A program made the position numbers and the translations under genes. From Candidatus Bipolaricaulota bacterium (GTDB lineage: Bacteria > Bipolaricaulota > Bipolaricaulia > M55B111): 9,944 bases of DNA. The notes beneath the pieces are model-generated. The model did not search any database and was not told the DNA's origin. It saw nothing but the letters and a program-made list of their open reading frames with translations. Each line of letters begins with the position of its first letter. Within the stretch, counting starts at the first letter, position 1. Of the stretch, positions 1 through 7,165 are shown in pieces. The stretch is from assembly GCA_018334595.1 (NCBI GenBank), contig JAGXLQ010000034.1:1-9944 (forward strand), read 5' to 3'.

Positions 1-1
1 G

Positions 2-349
2 AAGAGAATCAGGGAGCTTGACCTGAACCACCCCATTGGCGTGCCCGAGATAGAATACAAGGAGTTTGCCGGTACCTCTTCACCCGGGGAACCGACCGGG
101 GCGAATTTCTGGACCGCCTCCACATCCGGATCAGGTGAGCAGGCGCTTCGCTGGGAGCTCGAGGAAGGGACATTTGCTACGGCCTTGATGAACGCGGACG
201 GATCGAAGGGCGTTGACATCACGGCGTCTATAGGGGCAAAGGTGCCCGTTGCTAGCGGGCTGGGTCTGTGGTTAACCATAGCTGGCCTCTTGGTCGTCCT
301 TCTGGCGTTTGTCTCCACTTACTTTATCGTATCTCGGTCGAGGATTTGA
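2..349 (+). CDS. C-terminal part of a membrane-anchored protein of unknown function (5' end outside window)
   Basis: The frame is open from the first bases of the window, so the GTG at 41 is probably internal and the gene starts upstream. The visible ~115 residues hold an extracytoplasmic stretch with the phrase ALMNADGSKGVDITASIGAK, followed by one hydrophobic helix (about 23 residues, LGLWLTIAGLLVVLLAFV) and a short basic tail SRSRI. This is a C-terminal membrane anchor with the bulk of the protein outside the cytoplasm. I recall similar 'MNADGS...GAKVP + TM helix' endings in uncharacterised membrane proteins, notably of actinobacteria, but no function is established. It converges on the outer-membrane-type gene at 513-1223, with a shared inverted repeat between them. 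Confidence in coding is high; the function is unknown. Confidence 0.8.
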   Translation, partial: KRIRELDLNHPIGVPEIEYKEFAGTSSPGEPTGANFWTASTSGSGEQALRWELEEGTFATALMNADGSKGVDITASIGAKVPVASGLGLWLTIAGLLVVLLAFVSTYFIVSRSRI

Positions 350-416
350 CGAGGTGGAAACTAACTTGTTGTAGGATGTCCTAAGCATGTTTTCAGTTAA
401 GATCGACCGGTAATCC

Positions 417-457
417 GAGAGGGCCGAGAGTTAAGTGAGTCCGACCTCGGCCCTCTC
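417..457. terminator. 12-bp inverted repeat between convergent genes, likely bidirectional terminator
   Basis: The arms GAGAGGGCCGAG (417-428) and CTCGGCCCTCTC (446-457) are perfectly complementary around a 17-nt loop. The repeat sits between the stop codon of the plus-strand gene (349) and the stop of the minus-strand gene (513). Neither side has a clear T-run, so it is not a textbook intrinsic terminator; its location and stem strength support a shared transcript end or 3' stabiliser. Confidence 0.6.
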
Positions 458-512
458 ATTGTCCCGTTGAGACTCCATCTCCAATCTTACCGTCCGGGGA
501 ATTTGGCCTAAT

Positions 513-1223
513 TCAAACGTCCTCTCCCTTGCTAGCGCCGGTGCCCCCTAGGTGAAAGCTTAAGCCGAAGATAGGTGCGCTTACTTGATTGAGTGGGCCT
601 GAAATCTTCTGCCCCGCCAGATCCCATCCTTCGGCAGGCCCCCAAAGATAGCTGGCGTTTGCTCTTAGCGAAAGCCAGGGGAAGATAGCGAGTTCGACTA
701 CCAAAGAGGGCTGAATTCCGAAGTAGTTCTTTGTCAGATGATGCGTATTAGGGGTGTCAGTTAACGCTCCCGAGAAGGTTTCGGGGATGCTTTCGTTGAT
801 CTTGAGGTCAAGCGTACCCATTCCTGCCAAACCCCCGGCGAGGAACGATAAGCTGTCCGTGAGGCCAAATTTGCCCTCGAGTAGCAGTCCGCCGAACTTG
901 ATGGCAAGATCGCCGTTACCGTCGGTAAACGATGTGTCGGTGGAGCCCTGATAACCTATCCCCCCGATGCGAAGGTTGTCGGTCACGTTCAAATGACCCC
1001 CACCGCTGGTTACTAGTACCGTACCGTCAAAACTTTCGTATCCCTCGTCCTCCAGGGAGCTGTTCAGGTCAGTTAGGTTGAGAAGGGCAACTCCTATCCC
1101 ACCTCTCTCGATGACGTCCCTCTCCTTGTCACCTCCGAGGGCCTGAGTGCCGACCAGAACCAAACCGATAGAGAGAATTAAAGCGATTGAAACAAAGAAA
1201 TGCAGACGATTTGTGGTATCCAT
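513..1223 (-). CDS. Secreted outer-membrane beta-barrel-like protein of unknown function (236 aa)
   Basis: The N-terminus is a Sec signal peptide: a polar start, a hydrophobic core at residues ~8-26, and a likely cleavage near Ala-Leu-Gly at 28-30. The mature part is rich in Gly, Ser, Thr and alternating hydrophobic residues (for example FGGLLLEGKFGLTDSLSFLAGG), as in short outer-membrane beta-barrels. The C-terminal strand region APIFGLSFHLGG is followed by a charged tail rather than ending in Phe. The ATG is preceded by a near-perfect Shine-Dalgarno, TAAGGAGGTCAG, which fixes the start. It has its own promoter and is separated from the sugar operon by a terminator. No enzymatic motif is visible. 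It could be a porin-like or surface structural protein; that is inference from composition only. Confidence 0.8.
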   Translation of the reverse strand: MDTTNRLHFFVSIALILSIGLVLVGTQALGGDKERDVIERGGIGVALLNLTDLNSSLEDEGYESFDGTVLVTSGGGHLNVTDNLRIGGIGYQGSTDTSFTDGNGDLAIKFGGLLLEGKFGLTDSLSFLAGGLAGMGTLDLKINESIPETFSGALTDTPNTHHLTKNYFGIQPSLVVELAIFPWLSLRANASYLWGPAEGWDLAGQKISGPLNQVSAPIFGLSFHLGGTGASKGEDV

Positions 1224-1264
1224 TTCTGACCTCCTTATTTTTCTCCATGCATGGATTTATTAGG

Positions 1265-1293
1265 ATTTTAACGGATGAAACGGAATTTGTTAA
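1265..1293 (-). promoter_or_regulatory. Sigma70-type promoter of the outer-membrane-type gene
   Basis: Read on the minus strand, a -35 of TTAACA (1288-1293) is followed after exactly 17 nt by a -10 of TAAAAT (1265-1270). The expected start point, ~1257, leaves a leader of about 34 nt to the ATG at 1223. A second -35-like TTGACA overlaps at 1295-1300 but has no -10 at proper spacing. Confidence 0.65.
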
Positions 1294-1408
1294 TTGTCAA
1301 CTACGTGTGGGGGCGGACTATTCAACTTTCTCGTGCTTAAATTAAGGTCGGGGGGATAGGTGCCAACGTTCAGGCGGTAGCGGTCTGTTTGCTAGAGGCT
1401 TCGGCAAC

Positions 1409-1442
1409 AAAAACGGGTGACGAGACAAAGCCCGCCACCCGC
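1409..1442 (-). terminator. Intrinsic terminator of the sugar-uptake operon
   Basis: On the minus strand the stem CGGGTG...CACCCG (1436-1441 with 1414-1419, extendable by one G.U pair) is followed at once by TTTTTGTTG. It lies ~30 nt downstream of the stop codon at 1474 and closes the operon. Confidence 0.75.
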
Positions 1443-1473
1443 ACATAGACCCAGTTACAGAGCATTTATCTGT

Positions 1474-2238
1474 TTAACCGGTCCGTTTACTCAACCACCT
1501 GAGGGTTTGAGCCCAGAACCTGGGATAGCTTTCCCAATCTACGAAGTCTATACCCCAGTGTGGAGCTAGGTCCGAGGCAAATGCCATGGACCTGCCGTCA
1601 CCATATTCCCAGACGGTAATAAACGGGTCGCCATCTCCGGCCTCTGCCAGGACTGTAGAACCTTCCTTAGCTTCCAGGCTCTGATATCCAAGAAATCTTG
1701 GCCAATCGTCGGCGACACCCTGTAAAATGTCGTGATCGGGTGTAGTGACCGTCGGCCTCACCCCGTCGGTCCTCTCAACCCTGTCGTCGATCTCGCTTAT
1801 GTTTACCGGCAGGAGTTTTTCTATTTCGGACCCGTGATAGTTACCCTTACCCTGGAATCCCTGGAAGCATACGTATCCTCCGGCCATGATAAAACCGCCG
1901 CCTTCCTCGACGAATCTCCGGATCATTTCCAATCGGTCCGGGCCCATTGGCATGGTGAACATGTCTCCGTACATCGTCAAAGTGTTCCTTCCCGTGTCGC
2001 TTACAATGACGACGTCGTACTCGTCGAGTTGGCTCTGCTTCTCCGGAAACTCCGTCAGTATTTCGTGGTTGGGAATGTGGTCAATTTCGATGTCGTCTGC
2101 CTCCTGGAGACCACGTTTCAAGTATACGGAGTAATCGTCAAATCCTCCTAACTTAACGACGTCGAATCCCTTTGTGTGGATCTTGGTGACAGTCCAGGTT
2201 TCCCCTAAAAAAAGTACGTTGATCTTTTCGTTATTCAT
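1474..2238 (-). CDS. ThuA/type-1 glutamine amidotransferase-like cytoplasmic protein (COG5426/PF07090 type)
   Basis: The 254-aa protein matches the 'putative glutamine amidotransferase' family throughout. It has an N-terminal VLFLGETW strand and KGFD (residues 8-26), YDVVIVSDTG (74-83), the glycine-rich EEGGGFIMAGGYVCFQG (111-127), LLPV...DDRVE (142-155), WPRFLGY (179-185) and a C-terminal GDGRSMAFASDLAPHWG (213-229). The family has a flavodoxin-like fold related to class-I amidotransferases; its reaction is not established. Cys124 lies in the loop where such folds may carry a nucleophile, in the form GGYVCFQG; I cannot confirm that it is catalytic. A strong GGAGGTCG lies just before the ATG. 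It is the last gene of the operon, 33 bp after the MalG-type permease, so a role in metabolising the imported compound is an inference from context. Confidence 0.85.
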   Translation of the reverse strand: MNNEKINVLFLGETWTVTKIHTKGFDVVKLGGFDDYSVYLKRGLQEADDIEIDHIPNHEILTEFPEKQSQLDEYDVVIVSDTGRNTLTMYGDMFTMPMGPDRLEMIRRFVEEGGGFIMAGGYVCFQGFQGKGNYHGSEIEKLLPVNISEIDDRVERTDGVRPTVTTPDHDILQGVADDWPRFLGYQSLEAKEGSTVLAEAGDGDPFITVWEYGDGRSMAFASDLAPHWGIDFVDWESYPRFWAQTLRWLSKRTG

Positions 2239-2271
2239 AAAACGACCTCCAATTAGATCTAGTTAGTCTAG

Positions 2272-3102
2272 TTATTCTTTGACCGAACCGAGCAACAACC
2301 CCTTGATTACCAACCGCAGGAAGAAGATATAGATTAACAGTACGGGAACGATTGAGATAAAGGCCCCCGCCATGTGGACGTTCCAGGCTGCAACCGTGGT
2401 CCCCTTTAAATTAGCTACGGCAACGGTCACAGGTTGTGACGCCTTGCCGGAAGTCAACGTTAATCCAAACAGAAACTCGTTCCAAATGTTTGTAAATTGA
2501 AATATTCCCACTACGGCAAATCCGGGCAGTGACAGTGGAAGTATTATCCGGGTAAAGATGTTAAACACCGAGGCGCCGTCGATTTGAGCGATCTCTATCA
2601 GAGAGTGGGGGATGGGATCTATATAGTTGTAAAACAATAAAGTGGTGATAGGAATCCCGTAAGCCGTGTGAGTTAAGATTAGCCCGAATAGCGTGTTGTA
2701 CAAGCCGAGACTTCCGATAAACCTTACTAGGGGAATGAGTATCGACTGTGGGGCGATGTAAAAGCCGATAATTATCAGAAAGAAGAGGACGTTTGATCCC
2801 TTGAACTTGTACTTTGAGAAGATATATCCGCTCATACAGCCAAAAATTGCAGATAAGGCGGTGGCTGACAGGGCCATTATCACGCTGTTTAGAAATGACT
2901 GGTTGATCTTGCCAAAAGCTTGTTTGTAGGCGGCGAAGGTTGGGTTTTGGACAGGACTTACCGGCGATGACGCGAGTTCCTGTTCGGATTTTAACGATGT
3001 ATTAATCAGGCTATAGATGGGCAATAGGTAGAACAGTGAGAGGGCCAGTAATACTAGATAAATCCCTATGCGTACCGGAGCACTGAGTTGATCAAAATTC
3101 AT
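2272..3102 (-). CDS. Sugar ABC transporter permease, MalG/CUT1 type
   Basis: This 276-aa inner-membrane protein has six predicted helices (first at ~11-33) and forms the translocation channel with its partner permease. The EAA loop that docks on the ATPase is clear at ~170-190, EIAQIDGASVFNIFTRIILP, with the invariant Gly of the DGA motif. The C-terminus GLLLGSVKE is the typical end of MalG-type proteins. Length is normal for the family. Its ATG overlaps the stop of the upstream MalF-type gene by four bases (ATGA), indicating translational coupling; a GAGGGG ribosome binding site lies within the upstream gene's end. CUT1 transporters take up oligosaccharides or polyols; the substrate cannot be read from the sequence. 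Confidence 0.95.
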   Translation of the reverse strand: MNFDQLSAPVRIGIYLVLLALSLFYLLPIYSLINTSLKSEQELASSPVSPVQNPTFAAYKQAFGKINQSFLNSVIMALSATALSAIFGCMSGYIFSKYKFKGSNVLFFLIIIGFYIAPQSILIPLVRFIGSLGLYNTLFGLILTHTAYGIPITTLLFYNYIDPIPHSLIEIAQIDGASVFNIFTRIILPLSLPGFAVVGIFQFTNIWNEFLFGLTLTSGKASQPVTVAVANLKGTTVAAWNVHMAGAFISIVPVLLIYIFFLRLVIKGLLLGSVKE

Positions 3103-3968
3103 GACGTATCGCCCCTCATCTTAACCACAAACGGGATTACGATTAACGCGGAGAGGATAAACATGACGAACCCAATTGCCGCCCCATCGGCGAACTGGTT
3201 CCTGTTAAACGCAACCCTCCACATGTAAGTTGCAAGTAACTCCGAAGAGTATCCCGGCCCTCCACCGGTAGTCAGCCAAACCAGGTCGAACACCCGGAGG
3301 GCGTACATCAAAAGCAGGAACAATACCGTAAAAGTCGGGATCTTCTGAAGAGGAATGACGACGCGGATGTACTTCTGGAAAGTTGTGGCTCCATCTACTT
3401 CTGCTGCTTCCAAGAGCTCCGTTCTCACGCTGGAAATACCGGCGAAATAGACGAGGGTGGCAAAGCCGGAGAATTGCCAGACGTAGATAATTACCAGCCC
3501 CAGCAGCGACTGGCTGCTGGACGTTAGCCAGGGCTGGGCGAGTGCGCCAAGGCCTATCCCCCGGAGGAGGGTATTTATGGTCCCCGATTGGGGAGCAAAC
3601 ATCCATACCCACATGGTTGCGGAGACGACAAAGGAGAAGGATAGGGGTAGAAGAAAGATAAGCCGAAACGCCTTTTTACCCTTCAAGCCCAGGTCGATCA
3701 AGATCGCATTCAGCAGGCCCAGTGGTAGCGTTACTGCTATAAACGAGCCTGAGAGAATTAGAGTGTTGATCAGGCCTTTTCTAAATACGAAGTCCTTGGT
3801 AAATAGATCGATATAATTCTGTAGCCCGATAAAATGGCCGAATCCGCTTAACCCCTCCCAGCTCAACATAGATGCCCAGGCGCTCCACCCTGCGAAGTAG
3901 TAGATGAATATTCCCGTTAAGGCCACTGCAGGCAACAAGAAAAAACCAATCTGTACGGACTTTTTCAA
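3099..3968 (-). CDS. Sugar ABC transporter permease, MalF/CUT1 type
   Basis: The 289-aa membrane protein has an N-terminal helix (~7-28), the NYIDLF region typical of CUT1 permeases (51-56), and an EAA loop at ~187-206 (EAAEVDGATTFQKYIRVVIP). The TGGGPG sequence at 234-239 is a hallmark of MalF-like proteins before the last periplasmic loop. The start is a TTG: an in-frame TAA lies two codons upstream, and GGGGTG precedes it by six bases, so no better upstream start exists. It pairs with the MalG-type protein (4-bp gene overlap) and would accept substrate from the binding protein encoded just upstream. A strong RNA hairpin separates it from that gene. Confidence 0.95.
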   Translation of the reverse strand: MKKSVQIGFFLLPAVALTGIFIYYFAGWSAWASMLSWEGLSGFGHFIGLQNYIDLFTKDFVFRKGLINTLILSGSFIAVTLPLGLLNAILIDLGLKGKKAFRLIFLLPLSFSFVVSATMWVWMFAPQSGTINTLLRGIGLGALAQPWLTSSSQSLLGLVIIYVWQFSGFATLVYFAGISSVRTELLEAAEVDGATTFQKYIRVVIPLQKIPTFTVLFLLLMYALRVFDLVWLTTGGGPGYSSELLATYMWRVAFNRNQFADGAAIGFVMFILSALIVIPFVVKMRGDTS

Positions 3969-3997
3969 GCGTTACACCCCGTTGTATTTAGAAGAAG

Positions 3998-4024
3998 GCC
4001 GGGGATAACAGAGTTACCCCCGGC
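3998..4024 (-). other. Intercistronic RNA hairpin between binding-protein and permease genes
   Basis: On the minus strand, GCCGGGG-G-TAAC / GTTA-T-CCCCGGC folds into a 12-bp stem with a 3-nt loop. The internal pair (4017 with 4005) is a G.U wobble on the minus RNA but an A.C mismatch on the plus strand, which fits a function in the operon mRNA. No T-run follows, so it is not a full terminator. Such hairpins after sugar-binding-protein genes are known to stabilise the upstream message and raise binding protein over permease; that role here is inference. Confidence 0.65.
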
Positions 4025-4040
4025 AAATCCATCGGTTAGT

Positions 4041-5313
4041 TTACCAGTTGATGCTCTCGTAAGCGCTGGTGAAGTTCTTGACTCCTTGGTCGACGTTTGG
4101 GTTCTCAAAGAAACTACTGAACATTCTGCCAAACACGTCAAGCCAGGCTTCAGGTGGTCCAGCGAAAGCGGACTCTACGATGGTGGTCTCGGGGTTTCTG
4201 AAGTCCGTTAAGATGTCCTGAGAGATCACGTCGTACATATCCGTAAACGCGTCCAATCTGGGCGGAGTGGCCCCTTTTATCGGACAGAAGACCGTCTCTG
4301 CCTCGGCAGTCCTAAGGAGGTGAAGCCACTTCTCAGCCGAAACAGGGTTGGGTGCTCCTTTTGGCAAGACGAAGCAGTCCAGGTGGAGGGAGAAAACCCC
4401 GTCGGTCCCGGGAGTGGGTTGATAGTTAAAGTCTTTCCCGGATTCCCAACCGACAGCGGTGAAATGACCTTTTGCCCAATCGCCCATCTGATAGAAGACT
4501 GCCTTGTCCGAGACCAGTAAGTCCGCCGCCTTGTCCCAGGTGAGGGCTGCGTAATCCGAATTCATGTACCCTTCATCTATCATGTGCTTGATAGCTCCAA
4601 GGGCCTCCCGAAGGGCCTTGTCCTCGCTGGGGTCCGCTTTACCGTTGTAAAGCTTCTCCAGGTAGTCTGGTCCTCCGTGTGGTGCGCTGAGGAGGAAGGA
4701 CTGGAATATCTGGCTTGCGAGCCAGATATTCCTGGCCGGATCCCGCGCCAACGGCATAAGGGATGTAGCCTGCCTCTTTTGCTTTCTCGCAGGCCGCGTA
4801 AAGTTCGTCCCAACTGGTCAGGGGCACGTCTATCCCTAGTTCTTCCACGAGGTCCTTGTTGTACCAGAGGCAGTTGTTCCTCATAATATTTAGAGGTATG
4901 CCGTACTGGTGACCGTCGATGGTCCCCATTTCCTTGATTTTCTCGGGAACGGGTAGTTCGTCCCAAATTTTGTCTAATGGCTGGAGAACGCTCACCCACG
5001 ATTCCAGCATGCCGCTGCCGTAGGTAATCTGGAACGTGTCAGGGGCGTTCCCGGCCATAATCATCGTCTTGATCTTGGACCTCATGATTCCGCCGCCCCC
5101 GCCCGATACGGGGTTTTCTGCGATTTCTATGTCAGGATATACCGTCTGATAGAGGTCAAAAACGGCATCTATGGCCTCCTGTTCTCCACCAGCTGTCCAC
5201 CAGTGATATACCACCAATTTGTCGTTCTCTGCAGCGGTTACCGCTGCGGTCGGTACCAAAATTGCAATGCTAAGGGTAAACACCAATAAGAGTAGTAATC
5301 TCTTAGTTTTCAC
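4041..5313 (-). pseudogene. Frameshifted sugar-binding protein (SBP) of the CUT1 ABC transporter
   Basis: Two overlapping frames (4639-5313 and 4041-4757) are the halves of one extracellular solute-binding protein. The GTG start at 5313 has GGAGGTG upstream. A signal peptide spans residues 1-28 (cleavage near VTAA/EN), then come LVVYHWWTAGGE, NAPDTFQITYGSG, DGHQYGIPLNI and WDELYAACEKAK. The second half continues with NIWLASQIFQSFLL, GPDYLEKLYNG, FYQMGDWAKGHF and CFVLPKGAPNP, ending in SINW. Removing one G of the GG at 4731-4732 joins ...AVGAGSGQ to NIWLASQIF... and gives 423 residues, the usual family length. The rest is intact, so this is either a very recent lesion or a sequence error. The protein would capture the sugar outside the inner membrane and hand it to the two permeases. 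It lies 79 bp after the ROK gene. Confidence 0.85.
4703..4732. repeat. Perfect 13-bp inverted repeat at the binding-protein frameshift
   Basis: GGAATATCTGGCT (4703-4715), loop TGCG, AGCCAGATATTCC (4720-4732): a perfect hairpin inside the coding sequence. The extra base that breaks the reading frame is one of the two Cs (plus strand) at 4731-4732, the outermost pair of the arm. Without it the repeat would be 12 bp. Both arms still encode plausible binding-protein sequence in the downstream frame (NIWLA and SQIF). Confidence 0.9.
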
Positions 5314-5392
5314 GTCGATACACCTCCACGTGATCTTTTTTCAGCAAAGAAGAATGGTCTGATTCTGGCTCATCCTAACCTCAGAAAGAGTA

Positions 5393-6565
5393 TCACCCCC
5401 GGTCGTTTTCATCTGTCGTAAACATTTCAGCATACTTGCTCGGCTCTCTGATTTTCTCACAGAGTTGGTTGATGATTGCCCCCCTAGCGCAGGCCATACT
5501 GCTGTCTCCCACGCTATCTATCTCTATTTCTTCGATGCATAGTTCGCCTGCAAGATCACGGGAGAAAGCCTTGGCGTTCTCAAATACCTCGCGGCGAATT
5601 TCTGGGAAGGCCTCCATGTCTACCACCAGGAGTGACGGGTTAAAGATGAAGAGTAGGTCCTTGATCTTTTGGTTAAGCGCCCTCGTTATTTCGCTGGGAA
5701 ATGCTTTGGGGTTGGAGGCTCGGGAGATCTTCGTGTTAACGTAGTTGTCCAGGCAATTCTTGTTCCCACACTTACAGTCGGGAAGATCTTCTTCAAGCCG
5801 GACGTTAACTGATGTGTGACCGAACTCCCCGGCTGTGCCGTTCCTTCCCTGTAGGATATGTCCATTATGATAAATACTGCCCCCTATGTTGACCCGAGCG
5901 CGACTTCTCTCCCCCGCTCTCACGGCAAGGTAAACTGCTACTATGTCACTTTCATTCTTCAGGCCTTTGTAGTCAAGGACAGAAAGTAACTCCTGGTCGA
6001 CGTCGTTTCCTACTGTAACCGGGAAGCCCAGTTCTTTCTGTAATGGGTCCCGGAGTGGGACCATTTCCTCCGTTTCGAACCTGGTGACAGGCTTAAATGC
6101 GCCCTTTCTTACGATCCCGGGCACGCCCACGCCGAGGCCCTTTATTCTCTTGTCGCTAATCGAACTCCGGTTAATCAGTGACTTTACGTGTTTTATCAGT
6201 GTCCCGGGAATACTGGAGTGGTCTCCTTCGTTTATCGCTTCCATGTCCAGAAAACCGCCCCCGCTTGCGACGAGTCGTTTGGATAGGTCGAAGAGCGCTA
6301 TGGTGAACTTGGGAATGGATAAGTCTATCCCGACAAAAAAGTAATTAGACCCGTCGAACTCGTAGATGCTCGGCTTTCTCCCTGCGGACGTGTCCTTGAC
6401 ACCTCGTTTCCTGATCAAGCCTTTGCCCAGGAGTGCCTCGATCCCCTTCGTTATCGTTGGGAAGCTGTAGTCTGTACATTTGGAGATCTCCTTTTTAGTA
6501 GTGCCTGGATGGTCATAGAGGTAAGCCAGGACGGTGGTCTCCAGTTCTGGGTCTACTTTGGGCAT
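5393..6565 (-). CDS. ROK-family transcriptional regulator (XylR/NagC-like repressor)
   Basis: The 390-aa protein has an N-terminal winged helix-turn-helix (residues ~8-55, TTKKEISKCTDYSFPTITKG then LLGKGLIRKRG) followed by a ROK sugar-binding domain. GEFGH is at 246-250 and the zinc cluster CKCGNKNCLDNY is at 264-275 (Cys264, 266, 271 with His250). The ATP-binding DxGGT of sugar kinases is replaced by DLSIPK (81-86), as in repressors, although the GND with the kinase-type Asp is kept (186-188). It therefore probably senses a sugar and represses its own operon. The ATG has a weak GGAG 11 nt upstream. It is the first gene of the operon, upstream of the transporter genes, and its promoter region holds candidate operators. 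Confidence 0.92.
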   Translation of the reverse strand: MPKVDPELETTVLAYLYDHPGTTKKEISKCTDYSFPTITKGIEALLGKGLIRKRGVKDTSAGRKPSIYEFDGSNYFFVGIDLSIPKFTIALFDLSKRLVASGGGFLDMEAINEGDHSSIPGTLIKHVKSLINRSSISDKRIKGLGVGVPGIVRKGAFKPVTRFETEEMVPLRDPLQKELGFPVTVGNDVDQELLSVLDYKGLKNESDIVAVYLAVRAGERSRARVNIGGSIYHNGHILQGRNGTAGEFGHTSVNVRLEEDLPDCKCGNKNCLDNYVNTKISRASNPKAFPSEITRALNQKIKDLLFIFNPSLLVVDMEAFPEIRREVFENAKAFSRDLAGELCIEEIEIDSVGDSSMACARGAIINQLCEKIREPSKYAEMFTTDENDRG

Positions 6566-6585
6566 TTGGTTACCAGCTCCGATAT

Positions 6586-6602
6586 ATTAAAGTTACTTTC
6601 AT
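6586..6602. promoter_or_regulatory. Candidate ROK operator A at the proximal promoter
   Basis: ATTAAAGT-T-ACTTTCAT is a 17-nt pseudo-palindrome (7 of 8 positions paired). It starts three bases downstream of the proximal -10 box and covers the expected transcription start, a classical place for a repressor. The surrounding 25 bases match those of site B at 20 positions. Assignment to the ROK regulator is inference. Confidence 0.45.
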
Positions 6603-6604
6603 TA

Positions 6605-6632
6605 ATTATATGAAAAGCGGATATTTTTACAA
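6605..6632 (-). promoter_or_regulatory. Proximal promoter of the ROK/transporter operon
   Basis: On the minus strand TTGTAA (6627-6632), a 16-nt spacer and a perfect TATAAT (6605-6610). The start point would be ~6598, giving a ~33-nt leader to the ATG at 6565. Confidence 0.7.
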
Positions 6633-6751
6633 TTTATTAAACCTAATTTATAAAAGTAGTACCAAAAACTCATCGCGATTGCCTAATAAGATATCCTAAA
6701 GATCCCAGTTAGCTAAGGTTCTAGAGAGCTAATTACCACTCAAGTAAAATT

Positions 6752-6780
6752 ATTCTACAGCAATTCGATATTATTGTCAA
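6752..6780 (-). promoter_or_regulatory. Distal promoter of the ROK/transporter operon
   Basis: A consensus -35 TTGACA (6775-6780), an exact 17-nt spacer and TAGAAT (6752-6757) on the minus strand. The transcript would start near 6745 and carry a ~180-nt leader, which includes a dyad TTAGCT...AGCTAA (6709-6732). Operator-like site B abuts the -35 box. Confidence 0.7.
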
Positions 6781-6783
6781 GAT

Positions 6784-6812
6784 ATTAAAGTAGTTTTAAT
6801 AAATTAAACTAC
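6784..6812. promoter_or_regulatory. Candidate ROK operator B at the distal promoter
   Basis: Two overlapping dyads: ATTAAA-N5-TTTAAT (6784-6800), related to site A, and GTAGTTT (6790-6796) with AAACTAC (6806-6812), nine bases apart. The TAGTTT/AAACTA half-sites resemble those of known XylR (ROK) operators. It lies directly upstream of the distal -35. Confidence 0.45.
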
Positions 6813-7047
6813 CTTTTCTTGACAAGCTCCAATGAACTTGTCCTGACCTACGATTACTATCGGTCATATCTAAGGAGCACGCCAAAGGAGTCTGGCCTCG
6901 TCTTGGATGGACCTAGGGATAATTGACAGGGTAACGGCAAATGCCCGGTTTTGTTGATACCCCTTATACCGCGTTGATAGGGAGGTGGGCGATTAAAGGT
7001 TTCAACCGGAGGTCGAAGAACAGGTCGCTAGTAGCGGGTCCTTAGAC
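6813..7047. other. Intergenic stretch without a recognisable gene
   Basis: No frame with a credible start and coding character is seen on either strand. Visible structure: a dyad GACAAG-N10-CTTGTC (6821-6842), and a foldable segment at 6929-6962 in which GGGTA pairs with TACCC around an inner GGC-AAAT-GCC. Consensus TTGACA boxes at 6820 and 6923 on the plus strand lack a matching -10. I assign no function. Confidence 0.5.
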
Positions 7048-7091
7048 AAAAAAAGGAGTGCCAGCAACCAACCCGCCTCAACACTTCTCCT
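7048..7091 (-). terminator. Probable intrinsic terminator of gpsA
   Basis: On the minus strand an AGG/AGTG arm (7082-7091) pairs with CACTCCT (7054-7060), with a 3-nt bulge, followed immediately by seven Ts (7048-7054 region). It is ~75 nt past the gpsA stop. The stem is modest but the T-run is strong. Confidence 0.55.
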
Positions 7092-7165
7092 GCCCGGCGT
7101 TGGTGCTAAAGTGCAGGGGCCTAGTTGTTCGGTAGGTTTCATGTGGGTTGGACGTTCAATAAAGG

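Noticed and set aside
3205..3612. 135-aa minus-strand frame inside the MalF-type gene
   Set aside because: It is a shadow frame of the well-supported permease, with Pro/Arg-rich composition and no motif.
4041..4757. Second half of the binding protein as an independent 238-aa gene starting at MPLARD
   Set aside because: The ATG at 4757 has no ribosome binding site, the protein would lack a signal peptide, and the sequence continues the upstream half after a one-base correction.
4580..4999. 139-aa minus-strand frame across the binding-protein gene
   Set aside because: Arg-rich shadow of the real gene in another frame; it shows no family motif.
6820..6928. Plus-strand promoters at the TTGACA boxes (6820 and 6923)
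   Set aside because: No acceptable -10 box lies 15-19 nt downstream of either, and no plus-strand gene follows.
6813..7165. tRNA, T-box or riboswitch in the gpsA-ROK intergenic region
   Set aside because: No T-loop, T-box or known riboswitch consensus was seen; only weak local dyads are present.
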